The translations under genes were made by a program, and so were the position numbers. A stretch of DNA of 64,000 nt from Serratia symbiotica. GTDB taxonomy: Bacteria > Pseudomonadota > Gammaproteobacteria > Enterobacterales > Enterobacteriaceae. A model generated the notes under the pieces. That model worked only from the letters and a program-made list of their open reading frames with translations. It was not told the DNA's origin and did not search any database. The stretch is taken from contig LN890288.1 of assembly GCA_900016775.1 (NCBI GenBank), forward strand, positions 372,001 through 436,000. Direction: 5' to 3'. Of this stretch, positions 1-10,155 are shown piece by piece (positions within the stretch are counted from its first letter, which is position 1; the number at the start of each line of letters is the position of its first letter).

Positions 1-146
1 GGTTTAATACCTTTTAATGCTTGATAGAAATTACGTTCACTTTTTACAATATTACTTTTAAAACTAATTAATGATTGTTTTTTTTTTCTATTTATAATCC
101 AATTTATTTTATCATTAATAATATTTGTAAGAATAGTTTTCTGCAT
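1..146 (-). CDS. trpC: Indole-3-glycerol phosphate synthase (TrpC or TrpCF), N-terminal part only
   Basis: This gene is cut by the left edge of the window. The minus-strand frame starting at the ATG at 146 gives about 48 residues beginning MQKTILTNIINDKINW and reaching an FYQALKG segment. These match the start of enterobacterial TrpC (MQTVLAKIVADKAIW, FYDALQG). The enzyme converts carboxyphenylaminodeoxyribulose phosphate to indole-3-glycerol phosphate in tryptophan synthesis. It follows trpD by 4 bp, the usual trpD-trpC order, so the two are surely cotranscribed. Whether it is fused to TrpF, as in E. coli, cannot be seen. Confidence 0.85.
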   Translation of the reverse strand, partial: MQKTILTNIINDKINWIINRKKKQSLISFKSNIVKSERNFYQALKGIK

Positions 147-150
147 AATT

Positions 151-1149
151 TTATTTTCTTTTTGAAAGTTTAGTAATATACATATAAGCTTTTCCACTAT
201 AAATAATATCTAAGGCTTTTTGCGTATTTTCAATTAAATCTTCATTTCCAAATAATTTTAATAATAATGCTACATTAGCAGCTATTGCTGAAATATGTGC
301 TATATTACCTTTACCTTTTAATAACTGAATAATAATATTACAATTTTCTTTAGGTGTACCACCTTTTAAAGATTTTAATGGATAACTTTTTAATCCAAAA
401 GATTGTGGTGTTAATGAATAACGTATAATAATATTATCTTTAATTTCAGCTACTTGAGTAGTAGAATGAATAGATACTTCATCCATTCCTCCTCCATGTA
501 CAATTGCTGCACGTTGATATCCTAATACACGAACAGCTTCAGCAATTGGTAATATTAACTTTGAGCTATAAACACCAATTAATGCTAATGGAGGGCGTGC
601 TGGGTTAATTAATGGTCCTAATATATTAAATAATGTACGAGTTTTTAATTGTTGACGTACAATCATTACATGACGAAAACCACTATAATAGTGTGGTGCA
701 AAAAGAAAACAAATACCAATATGATCTAATATTTTACGTGCTTCTTGTGAAGAAAGATTTAAAGGAATACCTAATTCTGTTAATAAATCACTAGAACCAG
801 AACGACTAGAAATACCTTGATTTCCATGTTTTACAATTTTTACACCACATGCAGCCGCAACAAAAGCACTAGCAGTAGAAATATTAATACTATTTGTACC
901 GTCAGAACCAGTTCCTACAATATCAGCAAATAAATAATCTGGACGTGGAAAAGGTTTTGCTTGAGCTAATAATGCTTTAACAGCACCAAGAATTTCATCT
1001 AATTTTTCTCCTCGAATTTTCATACTAATTAATACTGCAGCAAGTTGACTGTCTTTTAATTTTCCATGAACTATAGCAGTAAATAATTGTTGGCTTTCTT
1101 TTTGGTTTATCGACTTAGCACAATATAATTTTTCTAAAATAACTTGCAT
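151..1149 (-). CDS. trpD: Anthranilate phosphoribosyltransferase, unfused to TrpG
   Basis: TrpD transfers phosphoribosyl from PRPP to anthranilate, the second step of tryptophan synthesis. The 332-residue protein aligns throughout with the TrpD half of E. coli TrpGD. The start at 1149 is preferred over an in-frame ATG at 1176 because it begins MQVILEKLY as in homologues and has an AAGGA ribosome-binding site about 9 nt upstream. The PRPP loop reads GTGSDG (residues 79-84) rather than GTGGDG, and the next motif is KHGNQG (107-112) rather than KHGNR. Both substitutions are unusual. No trpE or trpG precedes it: purB lies upstream, so trpD opens this trp unit and anthranilate synthase must be encoded elsewhere. 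Confidence 0.93.
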   Translation of the reverse strand: MQVILEKLYCAKSINQKESQQLFTAIVHGKLKDSQLAAVLISMKIRGEKLDEILGAVKALLAQAKPFPRPDYLFADIVGTGSDGTNSINISTASAFVAAACGVKIVKHGNQGISSRSGSSDLLTELGIPLNLSSQEARKILDHIGICFLFAPHYYSGFRHVMIVRQQLKTRTLFNILGPLINPARPPLALIGVYSSKLILPIAEAVRVLGYQRAAIVHGGGMDEVSIHSTTQVAEIKDNIIIRYSLTPQSFGLKSYPLKSLKGGTPKENCNIIIQLLKGKGNIAHISAIAANVALLLKLFGNEDLIENTQKALDIIYSGKAYMYITKLSKRK

Positions 1150-1490
1150 CGTCGTTTTCCTTAATAATTTTACCAAAACTTAAAATGTACTTACTAAAGT
1201 ATATTTTAATTTCATTAAAATTTTTTCTAAATAAATTAAAAATTTTATATTTAATATTAATAACATTATTTTAATATTAATTAATATTACTAAAAAATAT
1301 AAAAGTATAGTAATAAATTATTATTAATTTTTTATTAAAAAATATTAATTAATATTAGAAAAATATTTTATAAAATTATATTTTATATATAATATATATT
1401 AATTTAATATAAATTAATAAAATATATCTTTATAAAAAATATATTTTAAAAATATATTATAAATTTTAAAAATTAAATTAATAATTTATA
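1150..1490. other. Intergenic region upstream of trpD, no gene seen
   Basis: About 340 bp of nearly pure A/T between the end of purB and the start of trpD. It must hold the promoter for trpDC, but -10-like TATAAT words are everywhere in such DNA and none stands out. I see no trp leader peptide with tandem Trp codons and no GC-containing attenuator stem. Confidence 0.5.
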
Positions 1491-2870
1491 TTAAAATTTA
1501 AAATTTAATTTATTAACCATAGTAATAGCATACCCTATATATTTATCTGGTGTAATTTTTTTAAGTCGTTTTTTTTCTTTTTCTGGTAATTTTAATGTAT
1601 CTATAAATAATTGTATTTCAGTAGAATTTATATTCTTATTTCTAGTTAATTCTTTTAATTTTTCATATGGTTTCTTTATTCCATAACGACGCATAACTGT
1701 TTGTATAGGTTCAGCTAATATTGCCCAATTATTATTTAATTCATCTAAAATATGCATTTTATTAATTTTTAATTTACTAATACCTAATATACTCGCTTGA
1801 TAAGCAATTAACATATAACTAAAACCTACACCAATATTACGTAATACAGTAGAATCACTCATATCTCGTTGCCATCGAGAAATAGGTAATTTATTAGATA
1901 AATGATTTAAAATAGCATTAGAAAGACCAAGATTTCCTTCTGAATTTTCAAAATCTATTGGATTAATTTTATGCGGCATAGTAGAAGAGCCAATTTCATA
2001 TTTAGTAATTTTTTGTTTAAAATAATTCAAAGAAAGATAACCCCACATATCACGATTAAAATCAATTAATATAATATTAAAACGAACTATACAATTAAAT
2101 AATTCAGCAAGATAATCATGTGGTTCAATTTGAGTTGTAAAAGGATTCCAAATAAGACCTAAAGAATTTACAAAATTTTTACTAAATAAATGCCAATTAA
2201 TTTCTGGATAAGCAATCATATGTGCATTGTAATTACCTACAGCACCATTTATTTTTCCCATAATTTCTATATTTATCAATTGATTAACTTGTCGTTCCAT
2301 ACGATAAATTACATTAGCAAATTCTTTACCAATAGTAGATGGAGTAGCTGGTTGACCATGAGTTCGAGAAATGAGAGGTATATTATTATATTTTAATGCT
2401 AATTTTTTAATTGAATTTATAATGTTTTTCCAATGTGGAATAATTATATATTGACGAGTTTTTTTTAACATTAATGCATATGATAAATTATTAATATCTT
2501 CTGAAGTACAAGCAAAATGAACAAATTCAGATATTTTTTTTAAAGTAGGAATTCTTATTATTTTTTCTTTTAAAAAATATTCTACTGCTTTTATATCATG
2601 CTTAGTTATAAATTCAATATCTTTAATACGTTGTGCATCTTTTTCATTAAATTTTTTAAAAATATTATCAAGAAATTTTTTTTCATTTTTATTAAAAAAA
2701 GGAATTTCTTTAATTTTTTTACAATTAGATAAAGCTTTTAACCAATATATTTCTACTTTTAAACGAAATTTAAATAAACCATATTCACTAAAAATACTTC
2801 TAAATATATTAACTTTATCTCCATATCGTCCATCAATTGGTGAAATAGCAGTAAGTGATGACAATTCCAT
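1491..2870 (-). CDS. purB: Adenylosuccinate lyase
   Basis: PurB cleaves adenylosuccinate to AMP and SAICAR to AICAR in purine synthesis. The protein is 459 residues, close to the 456 of E. coli. It opens MELSSLTAISPIDGRYG, has the TxHGQPATP segment around residue 170, and carries the family signature GSSTMPHKINP at about 294-304, which includes the catalytic serine of the flexible loop. It stands alone, with 248 bp of A/T to the next gene upstream (rsmJ). No other purine gene is in the window, and purF, which follows cvpA in E. coli, is not found after cvpA here. Confidence 0.96.
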   Translation of the reverse strand: MELSSLTAISPIDGRYGDKVNIFRSIFSEYGLFKFRLKVEIYWLKALSNCKKIKEIPFFNKNEKKFLDNIFKKFNEKDAQRIKDIEFITKHDIKAVEYFLKEKIIRIPTLKKISEFVHFACTSEDINNLSYALMLKKTRQYIIIPHWKNIINSIKKLALKYNNIPLISRTHGQPATPSTIGKEFANVIYRMERQVNQLINIEIMGKINGAVGNYNAHMIAYPEINWHLFSKNFVNSLGLIWNPFTTQIEPHDYLAELFNCIVRFNIILIDFNRDMWGYLSLNYFKQKITKYEIGSSTMPHKINPIDFENSEGNLGLSNAILNHLSNKLPISRWQRDMSDSTVLRNIGVGFSYMLIAYQASILGISKLKINKMHILDELNNNWAILAEPIQTVMRRYGIKKPYEKLKELTRNKNINSTEIQLFIDTLKLPEKEKKRLKKITPDKYIGYAITMVNKLNFKF

Positions 2871-3118
2871 AAATAAAATTCCTTGAATTTTATTAAAAAT
2901 AAAATAATAACAATATTATTTTAATATAATAATTATTATAAAATATTAATAATATTATATAATATTTTTTATATTTTATACTAAAAATAAATTATTATAA
3001 ATTAGCACAATAATTCTATAATAAATTATATAATATTTATTTTTTATTTAATTTAATATAATTTAAAATTTTATATAATAAAATTAAAAAAATTGATAAA
3101 TATTAATATTTTAATATT

Positions 3119-3880
3119 TTAATGTAATAAAGAATATATTGGTGTATATATATCAAAATGATGATTTTTAGTTAAAATAGTAAAATTTGGTGATATATTA
3201 CCTAAAGGTTTTGCATAATTAGGACGTTTTACTACAACACGTTGAGTAGCTAGTTTCCTTGATAATGTTAATAATTCAATTTCATCATTATTTATAGTTA
3301 CTATTTTTTTTAATATTTGCATTTCTTTTTTAACTAATGCACTTTTTGGTTTATTTGGATACATAGGATCAAGATAAATAACATCAGGTTTTGGTGTAAG
3401 ATTTACTAATAATTTAATGCTATCAGCATATATTAATTTCATACGATTACGTAACCAAGAACCAATTTCTATATTTTGATAACCACGTTGAAGACCATCA
3501 TGTAATAATGCTGCTAATATTGCGTGACGTTCAATAATTTTTACTTTGCATCCTAATGCTGCTAATATAAATGCATCACGTCCTAAACCACCTGTAGCAT
3601 CTACTACATAAGGAGTTATTTTTTTATTTATACCAACTGCTTTAGCTATTACTTCATTATGAATAGTACATAAACGACGTCTATATGCTAAAGTTCCAGA
3701 TATAAAATTAACATAAATTGCACCAAGTTTAGGTTCATCACGTTTATATAATTCTAATCGACGTTTAGTTAAACTAAGTTCTATATTAGAACTTTTGTCA
3801 AAAATTAATTTCCAACGTTTAGCTAAAATCAATAATAATTTAGGATTTATTCCTATTTCAGTACTTAAATATACTTTCAT
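3119..3880 (-). CDS. rsmJ: 16S rRNA (guanine1516-N2)-methyltransferase RsmJ
   Basis: RsmJ (YhiQ) methylates G1516 of 16S rRNA with S-adenosylmethionine. The 253-residue product is collinear with the 250-residue E. coli protein. The SAM-binding glycine motif DATGGLGRD lies at 94-102 and the catalytic-type DPMYP motif at 171-175. It begins 4 bp after the prlC stop, the same prlC-rsmJ pair seen in E. coli, so translation is probably coupled. Codon use is like that of its neighbours. Confidence 0.93.
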   Translation of the reverse strand: MKVYLSTEIGINPKLLLILAKRWKLIFDKSSNIELSLTKRRLELYKRDEPKLGAIYVNFISGTLAYRRRLCTIHNEVIAKAVGINKKITPYVVDATGGLGRDAFILAALGCKVKIIERHAILAALLHDGLQRGYQNIEIGSWLRNRMKLIYADSIKLLVNLTPKPDVIYLDPMYPNKPKSALVKKEMQILKKIVTINNDEIELLTLSRKLATQRVVVKRPNYAKPLGNISPNFTILTKNHHFDIYTPIYSLLH

Positions 3881-3884
3881 TTAT

Positions 3885-5927
3885 TTAATTTTTAATACCA
3901 TAATGATATAAGATAGAATCTAATTTTGGTTTTCGACCTCGAAAACGTTTAAATAATTCCATAGGTTCTTCTGAACCACCTTGTGTTAAAATATTTTGTA
4001 AAAATGATTGACCAATTTTTGAATTAAAAATACCTTTTTCTTTAAAAAGAGAAAAAGCATCAGCTGATAATACTTCTGCCCAAAGATAACTATAATAACC
4101 CGCTGAATAACCTCCAGAAAAAATATGACTAAAAGAATGCGAAAAACGATTCCAATCTGGAGATGGTAATATTGAAATAAATTTTCTTACTTCTTGTAAT
4201 TTTTTTAATATTTGTTGATTCCCTAAAGTTATATGTTCAATATGTATTAAAAAATCAAACAAACCTAATTCTAATTGACGTAAAATAAATAAAGCTGTTT
4301 GATAATGTTTGCTTTTAAATATATTATCTAATATATTTTCTGTAAGTGGTTGATTATTTTTATAATGATTAGATATAAGCTTTAATGCTTCGGGTTCCCA
4401 ACACCAGTTTTCCATTAATTGACTAGGTAATTCTATTGCATCCCATGGTACTCCATTAATACCGGATACTCCTAAAGTTTCAATTTGAGTTAATGTATGA
4501 TGTAAAGCATGACCAAATTCATGAAATAATGTAATAACTTCATTATGAGTAAATAATTTTGGTTGATTATTTAATGGATTATTAAAATTACATATAATAT
4601 AAGCAACAGGATTTTGCAATGTTCCATTTGATTTTTTAAATTTACAAATACAATCACTCATCCAAGCCCCTGAACGTTTATTTTTACGTGAATATAAATC
4701 AAGATAAAAACTACCACATAATTTATTTTTTATATCAAATAAATCAAAAAAACGTACACTAGAATGCCAAATATCTACATTATAACGTTCTTTTATAGTA
4801 ATATTATAAATACGTTTTATTATTTCAAATAATCCGTTAATTACTATATTTTCTGGAAAATAAGTACGTAATTTTTCATTATCAATAGAAAATAAATATT
4901 TTTTTTGTTTTTCACTATAATAAATAATATCCCATGCTTCAATTTTATCTAAACCATCATATTTTTTAGCAAAAATACATAATTGCTCTAATTCTTTCTG
5001 AGCTTTCGGTCGAACTTTATTAGATAAATCAACTAAAAATTTAATTACTTGTTCTACATTTTTTGCCATTTTAGTTGATAATGATTTTTCAGCAAAATTT
5101 TTAAAACCAAGTAATTGAGATAATTCATAACGTAATTCTAAAATTTCTTCCATGATTACAGTATTATCCCATTTATCAGGATTTAATCCTTGATCAGAAG
5201 CTCGTGTAGCAAAAGCATGATATATTTCTTTACGTAATTCACGATTTTCAGAATAAGTAATTATTGATAAATAACTAGGCATATCCAATGTTAATAACCA
5301 TCCTATTTTATTTTTAGATATTGCCATTTTTTTAGCTTGTTCTAATACTCTTAATGGTAAGCCATTTAATTGAGTTTTATCAGTAATCAATTTATTCCAA
5401 TTCATTGTAGCATCTAATACATTATTACTATAATTATAACTTAATTTAGATAATTGTGAAACAATTTCACCATATCTATTTTTTTTATCTTTAGATAAAT
5501 TTATTCCAGATAATTTAAAATCACGCAATGTATTTTCTATAAATTTTTTTTGAGAAGTAGTTAAAAAATCAAATTCTTTTCCATTTTTTAAATTATGATA
5601 AGCTTGATATATTTTTTTATTTTGACCTATCCAAGTAGTATATTCTGATATTAATAATAATGATTTTTCATAAACAACACGTAATTCTGTACTATTTTTT
5701 ACTGCATTTAAATGTTCTATTAATGACCAAATACGTAATAAACGATTATCTATCTCTGATAATGGTTGACATAAATTATTCCAAGTAAATTTTTCCGATA
5801 ATGAAATGATAGATTCTATTTTTTTACGACAATCTAATAATATAAATTGTATTGCAGGTAATATATGTTTAGGGTCAATTTTTGAAAATGGTGGTAAATA
5901 AAATGAAGTTAATAATGGGTTATTCAT
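3885..5927 (-). CDS. prlC: Oligopeptidase A
   Basis: PrlC is a cytoplasmic M3-family zinc metallopeptidase that degrades short peptides, including cleaved signal peptides. The protein is 680 residues, the same as E. coli. The zinc-binding HEFGH is at 469-473, followed by the downstream ELPSQLMENW segment that supplies the third ligand. The start MNNPLLTSFYLPPFSK matches homologues and is preceded by an AGGA ribosome-binding site. It heads a two-gene unit with rsmJ. Retention fits a cell that recycles peptides. Confidence 0.96.
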   Translation of the reverse strand: MNNPLLTSFYLPPFSKIDPKHILPAIQFILLDCRKKIESIISLSEKFTWNNLCQPLSEIDNRLLRIWSLIEHLNAVKNSTELRVVYEKSLLLISEYTTWIGQNKKIYQAYHNLKNGKEFDFLTTSQKKFIENTLRDFKLSGINLSKDKKNRYGEIVSQLSKLSYNYSNNVLDATMNWNKLITDKTQLNGLPLRVLEQAKKMAISKNKIGWLLTLDMPSYLSIITYSENRELRKEIYHAFATRASDQGLNPDKWDNTVIMEEILELRYELSQLLGFKNFAEKSLSTKMAKNVEQVIKFLVDLSNKVRPKAQKELEQLCIFAKKYDGLDKIEAWDIIYYSEKQKKYLFSIDNEKLRTYFPENIVINGLFEIIKRIYNITIKERYNVDIWHSSVRFFDLFDIKNKLCGSFYLDLYSRKNKRSGAWMSDCICKFKKSNGTLQNPVAYIICNFNNPLNNQPKLFTHNEVITLFHEFGHALHHTLTQIETLGVSGINGVPWDAIELPSQLMENWCWEPEALKLISNHYKNNQPLTENILDNIFKSKHYQTALFILRQLELGLFDFLIHIEHITLGNQQILKKLQEVRKFISILPSPDWNRFSHSFSHIFSGGYSAGYYSYLWAEVLSADAFSLFKEKGIFNSKIGQSFLQNILTQGGSEEPMELFKRFRGRKPKLDSILYHYGIKN

Positions 5928-6153
5928 AAATTAATCCTAATTAAATTTATAATAAATTATATAATATATTATTAAAATAAACACTATTAAAATTTTGTAT
6001 ATAATAATATTTATAAATAAAAATATTATACATTTATAAAATTTAATAAAATATTTTTTGATATTAATAATTTTTAAAATATAATAAAAATTATGTTTTT
6101 ATTATGATATTATAATAATATATTTTATAATTATAATAATATTTTATATAATA

Positions 6154-7035
6154 TTATAATAAACCAACTTTTTTTAATGTATCCTTTATTATTTTACGAG
6201 AATTTTTACTTAATTTCGTCATTGGCAAACGTAATGTACTAGTTTTAATTAATCCTAACATTTTACAAGCCCATTTTATTGGTATTGGATTAGTTTCTAT
6301 AAATAAATTTTTATGTAATGGCAATAAACGTTGATTTAAATAATTTGCTTGTATAAATTTACCTTGTTTTACTAAAGAACATAACTGTACCATATCATAA
6401 GCTGCTATATTAGCTGTAACAGAAATTATTCCTTTACCTCCTAATTTCATAAATTCTAAACTACTTAAATCATCACCACTTAATAAAATAAAATTTTTAT
6501 CATTAACTATTTGATTAATTTGTTTAATACGATCTAAATTTCCAGTTGCTTCTTTTATAGCAACTATATTATTAATTTTTGATAAACGTGCAATAGTAAT
6601 TGGTAATAAATCACAACCAGTACGTGAAGGTATATTATATAATATTTGTGGTAAAATAGTATTTTTAGAAATTTCTTTAAAATGTTGATATAATCCTTCT
6701 TGAGTAGGTTTATTATAATATGGAGTAACAATTAAAAATCCTGCTATTTTCATTTTAGAAAAAATACGAACAAGTTTAATAGCTTGAGCAGTAGAATTAG
6801 AAGTAATACTAACAATAATTGGAATACGATTATTTGATAATTTTAATATTTTTAATACTATTGTAATATGTTCTTTATAAGAAATTGTTGAAGATTCCCC
6901 AGTTGTTCCAACACAAACAATAGCTGACGTTCCGGAATTAATATGATAATAAATTAATTTTTTTAAACTAATATAATCAATCATACCTTTATTATTCATA
7001 GGAGTGATTAACGCAACAATACTACCTTCAAACAT
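6154..7035 (-). CDS. dapA: 4-hydroxy-tetrahydrodipicolinate synthase
   Basis: DapA condenses pyruvate with aspartate semialdehyde, the first committed step of diaminopimelate and lysine synthesis. The 293-residue TIM-barrel protein has the active-site residues at E. coli numbering: Thr44 and Thr45 in GTTGES, Tyr133 in LYNIPSRT, Arg138, and the Schiff-base lysine Lys161 in AIKEATG. The start has a GAAGAG ribosome-binding site. It is a single gene, flanked by A/T spacers of 226 and 110 bp. It fits both peptidoglycan synthesis and lysine supply to a host. Confidence 0.97.
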   Translation of the reverse strand: MFEGSIVALITPMNNKGMIDYISLKKLIYYHINSGTSAIVCVGTTGESSTISYKEHITIVLKILKLSNNRIPIIVSITSNSTAQAIKLVRIFSKMKIAGFLIVTPYYNKPTQEGLYQHFKEISKNTILPQILYNIPSRTGCDLLPITIARLSKINNIVAIKEATGNLDRIKQINQIVNDKNFILLSGDDLSSLEFMKLGGKGIISVTANIAAYDMVQLCSLVKQGKFIQANYLNQRLLPLHKNLFIETNPIPIKWACKMLGLIKTSTLRLPMTKLSKNSRKIIKDTLKKVGLL

Positions 7036-7145
7036 TAATTATTCTCTTCAATTTTTTATATAAATTATTTTAATATATATTATATAATAATATTTACTAA
7101 TATATAAATATATATTATTAATTTTTGAATTATTTATTTTCAAAA

Positions 7146-8132
7146 TTAAATTACAATAGAACATAATATATCATGAATATGTACTATACCTAATAATTGA
7201 GTATTTTTAACAACTAATAAGACAGTAATATGATGTTTATTCATTAAATGTAATGCATCTGTTACTAACATATCTGGGCTTACTTGTATACCACCTGGAG
7301 TCATAACATTACTTATTTTAATATTGTTTACATTAATATTAAGATTAAATACACGACGTAAATCACCATCAGTAAAAATCCCTGAAATTTTCATTTCATT
7401 ATTATAAATTACAGTCATACCTAATTTTTTTTTATTAATTTCATGTAATGCATCATATAATGATGCATTGATATTAACATATGGAATTTTACTACCAGTA
7501 TGCATAATATCATTTACTAATAATAAACATTGACGACCTAAAGTACCACCTGGATGAGATAATGCAAAATCTTTTAAAGTAAATTCTCGAGATTTAAGTA
7601 AAGCAATTGCAAGTGCATCACCCATAATTAAACTAGCAGTAGTACTAGTTGTTGGTGCTAACCCAAATGGACATGCTTCTTTAGGAACTTTAATTTGTAA
7701 ATGAATATCTGCTATTTTTCCCATAGTACTTTCTGGATTATTAGTCATACAAATAAGTTTAATATTTTTATGTTTTAATATTGGAACTAATGCTAAAATT
7801 TCATTAGATTCACCGGAGTTTGAAATAGCAAATACTACATCTTGTGATGTCACCATACCTAAATCACCATGACTAGCGTCTGCTGGATGCACAAAAAATG
7901 AAGAAGTTCCAGTACTAGCAAAAGTAGAAGCAATTTTACAACCAATATGTCCAGATTTACCCATACCCATTACTATTACTTTTCCAGAACAAGAAGCAAT
8001 AATTTCACAAGCATAAGTAAAATTTATATTGATATAACGATCAATTTGTGCTAATCCCTCACATTCAATTTGAATTACTTCTTTACCTATTTTTTGAAAA
8101 TCAAACTTTGACTGTAATTTAAAATCTGACAT
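7146..8132 (-). CDS. kdsD: Arabinose-5-phosphate isomerase
   Basis: KdsD interconverts ribulose-5-phosphate and arabinose-5-phosphate, the first step to Kdo, the inner-core sugar of LPS. The start at 8132 (MSDFKLQSKFDFQKIGKEV) gives 328 residues, equal to E. coli, and is preceded by AGAGAAG. An in-frame ATG at 8186 would add 18 unmatched residues. The N-terminal SIS domain contains GMGKSGHIG and the HPADASHGDLGM segment, and two CBS domains follow. In E. coli kdsD is followed by kdsC-lptC-lptA-lptB. Here those genes lie about 23 kb away on the other strand, so the cluster has been broken. Confidence 0.96.
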   Translation of the reverse strand: MSDFKLQSKFDFQKIGKEVIQIECEGLAQIDRYININFTYACEIIASCSGKVIVMGMGKSGHIGCKIASTFASTGTSSFFVHPADASHGDLGMVTSQDVVFAISNSGESNEILALVPILKHKNIKLICMTNNPESTMGKIADIHLQIKVPKEACPFGLAPTTSTTASLIMGDALAIALLKSREFTLKDFALSHPGGTLGRQCLLLVNDIMHTGSKIPYVNINASLYDALHEINKKKLGMTVIYNNEMKISGIFTDGDLRRVFNLNINVNNIKISNVMTPGGIQVSPDMLVTDALHLMNKHHITVLLVVKNTQLLGIVHIHDILCSIVI

Positions 8133-8340
8133 ATTTACTTCTCTAAATATAACTAAATATACTAAAATATTTAAAAAATAATTCAAGATATATTGAAATG
8201 TTATTTTAAATAAAATATATTAAATTCATATAATATTAAAATAATATATTATATTTAAAATATTAATGATATTAATATGTATTAAAAAATTATATATATA
8301 TATAAATAATACAATTAATATATTAATAATATTTATATTA

Positions 8341-8397
8341 TTAATTTTAATAATATAATATTTTAATTTTAATAATATAATATTTTAATTTTAATAA
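8341..8397. repeat. 22-bp tandem direct repeat, about 2.6 copies
   Basis: The unit TTAATTTTAATAATATAATA plus TT occurs at 8341-8362 and is repeated exactly at 8363-8384. A third, partial copy follows at 8385-8397. It lies in the gene desert upstream of mlaD. Its likely origin is replication slippage in low-complexity DNA; no function is implied. Confidence 0.75.
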
Positions 8398-9155
8398 AAT
8401 ATTATATAAAAATAAATTATATTTTTAAATATAATAAAATATTTAAAAATAATTAATATATATTTTATTTTTTTAATAAAAATATATTTTAAAATAAATT
8501 AAATATATTTATTATATTATTTTTTTAAAAAACAAATAAATTAAATTACTTTTTAAAAAAAATAATATTAAAATTTTTTATAAGTTATATTATATATTAT
8601 AATGTAAATTAAATTTATAATAAAATATTTATTATTAATTATATCATTGTATAAAATTTTTTATTATAAAAAAATAACATATATATTTTATAAATTAAAT
8701 AATATAATAAATTTATGAATATTAAAATGAAATATTTATTTAATATAAATTAATAAAATTTCTATATTTAATAATTTTAAATAAAATTATTAAATAAATT
8801 AATATATTTTATAATTTATTTAATATTTATTATATTATTAAATATGTTAAAAAATAAATAATTTTATCTTAATTAAATCATGAATTTTATTTTATATTAT
8901 ATAAAATAATTTTATTAATATTATTTTTAAATTTTAATAAATTAAAAATATTTTATTTATGAAATATTTTATTAAAATTACATAAAATTTTATAATTTAT
9001 AATAATATTATTATATTTTATTAATAAATATTTTTAAAAATTAATAATAAATTTTGATATTATAAATTTAAAATTATATATTTAATTAATATATATAATA
9101 AATATTATTTTAAATATATATATATAATAAATATTGTTTTATATATAAATAATAT

Positions 9156-9194
9156 AAACTAATATATTATTCTTAAAATATATTAGTTTTTTTA
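9156..9194 (+). terminator. Terminator-shaped hairpin with T tract, no gene before it
   Basis: A perfect 12-bp stem, AAACTAATATAT (9156-9167) with its reverse complement at 9178-9189, has a 10-nt loop and runs into a T7 tract at 9187-9193. That is the shape of an intrinsic terminator on the plus strand. It contains one G/C pair. No intact plus-strand gene lies upstream within the gap, so it may be the leftover end of a lost transcription unit. Confidence 0.4.
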
Positions 9195-9624
9195 TTAAAA
9201 ATTTAATTTGATTACAATCATAAAATTTACAATTTATTAATAATTAATATTAAATATTTTAATATATTATAATATTAATTATAAATTATATTAATAATTT
9301 TTTTATTAAAAATAATTATTTTAATATTATTAAATATTTTTTATTAAAATTTTTTATAAAAATAAAATATTAATAATAGTTTCTTTTAAAAAAAATATTA
9401 TATAAAATATTATAAAATAAAAAATATTTAAATTATTTATTTAAAAAATTAATTTTTATTATTATTATTTTAATTTATATCTTATTTTAAATCAGTATTA
9501 TATTTTATATAATAACTTTATTAGTTATTGTTAAAATAACATAATTTATATCATTTATATTATTTATTAATAATATTTAAAATGATTTTATTAAAAACAA
9601 TATTAATAATTTGGAATTAATTTT

Positions 9625-10155
9625 ATGCAAATAAAAAAAAATGAAATCTGGATTGGAGCATGTATAGTTACTATAATATGTATTATTATATTAATTTATT
9701 TAAATATAATAAATATTAAATTTATTAATAAAATACCAACTTATCGTCTTTATGCTACTTTTGATAATATAGGAGAATTAAAAATAAATTCACCAGTAAA
9801 AATCGGAGGAATTATAATTGGTCATGTAGCTAATATTCAACTTGATACTAAAACTTATATGCCACGTATAACATTAGACATTCAAGAAACATATAAACAA
9901 ATTCCAGATAATAGTATTTTATCAATTTATACTAATGATTTATTGGGAGAACAATATTTAGCACTAAAAATTAATTTTGAAGATTTAGATATAGATACTA
10001 CTTTATTAAAAGATGGTGGAACTATTCATAATACTAAATCAGCTATAATTTTAGAAGAAATAATAAATCAATTTATATATAAAAATAATAATGATAATTT
10101 AGAAGATATTATTTTAAAGATAATAAAAACCAAATCTGAAATTTTAAATTATTAA
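9625..10155 (+). CDS. mlaD: MCE-domain lipid-binding protein MlaD
   Basis: MlaD is the periplasm-facing, membrane-anchored MCE subunit of the MlaFEDB phospholipid transporter that maintains outer-membrane lipid asymmetry. The 176-residue protein opens MQIKKNEIWIG as in E. coli (183 residues). It has one transmembrane helix at about 8-28 and a conserved MCE domain at about 39-117 containing YATFDNIG, SPVKIGG and LLGEQYLAL. The acidic C-terminal tail is shortened. None of its partners mlaF, mlaE, mlaC or mlaB is in the window, although the neighbouring ibaG-murA pair is intact. An MlaD without its ATPase and permease is unexpected. Confidence 0.94.
   Translation: MQIKKNEIWIGACIVTIICIIILIYLNIINIKFINKIPTYRLYATFDNIGELKINSPVKIGGIIIGHVANIQLDTKTYMPRITLDIQETYKQIPDNSILSIYTNDLLGEQYLALKINFEDLDIDTTLLKDGGTIHNTKSAIILEEIINQFIYKNNNDNLEDIILKIIKTKSEILNY

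Larger units (their letters stand above)
8133..9624. other. 1.5 kb gene desert between kdsD and mlaD
   Basis: This is the longest stretch without a gene in the window and is almost pure A/T. In E. coli the interval between kdsD and mlaD holds yrbG, mlaF and mlaE, which would need about 2.5 kb. Here no Walker A motif or any other motif of these proteins can be read in any frame. The region contains a 22-bp tandem repeat (8341-8397) and a terminator-shaped hairpin (9156-9194). It is best read as the eroded remains of the lost genes. Confidence 0.6.

Noticed and set aside
2190..2396. Plus-strand open frame inside purB
   Set aside because: It is antisense to a well conserved gene and has no recognisable motifs or ribosome-binding site.
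5928..6153. Runs of TATA and ATAATA words that look like promoters upstream of dapA, prlC and elsewhere
   Set aside because: Such words occur every few tens of bases in this composition, so none can be called a promoter without expression data.
9492..9539. Possible trace of the MlaE C-terminus (SVLYFI...L.LLLK spacing) just upstream of mlaD
   Set aside because: The spacing resembles E. coli MlaE ending but only leucine-like and valine codons match, which chance gives easily in A/T-rich DNA.
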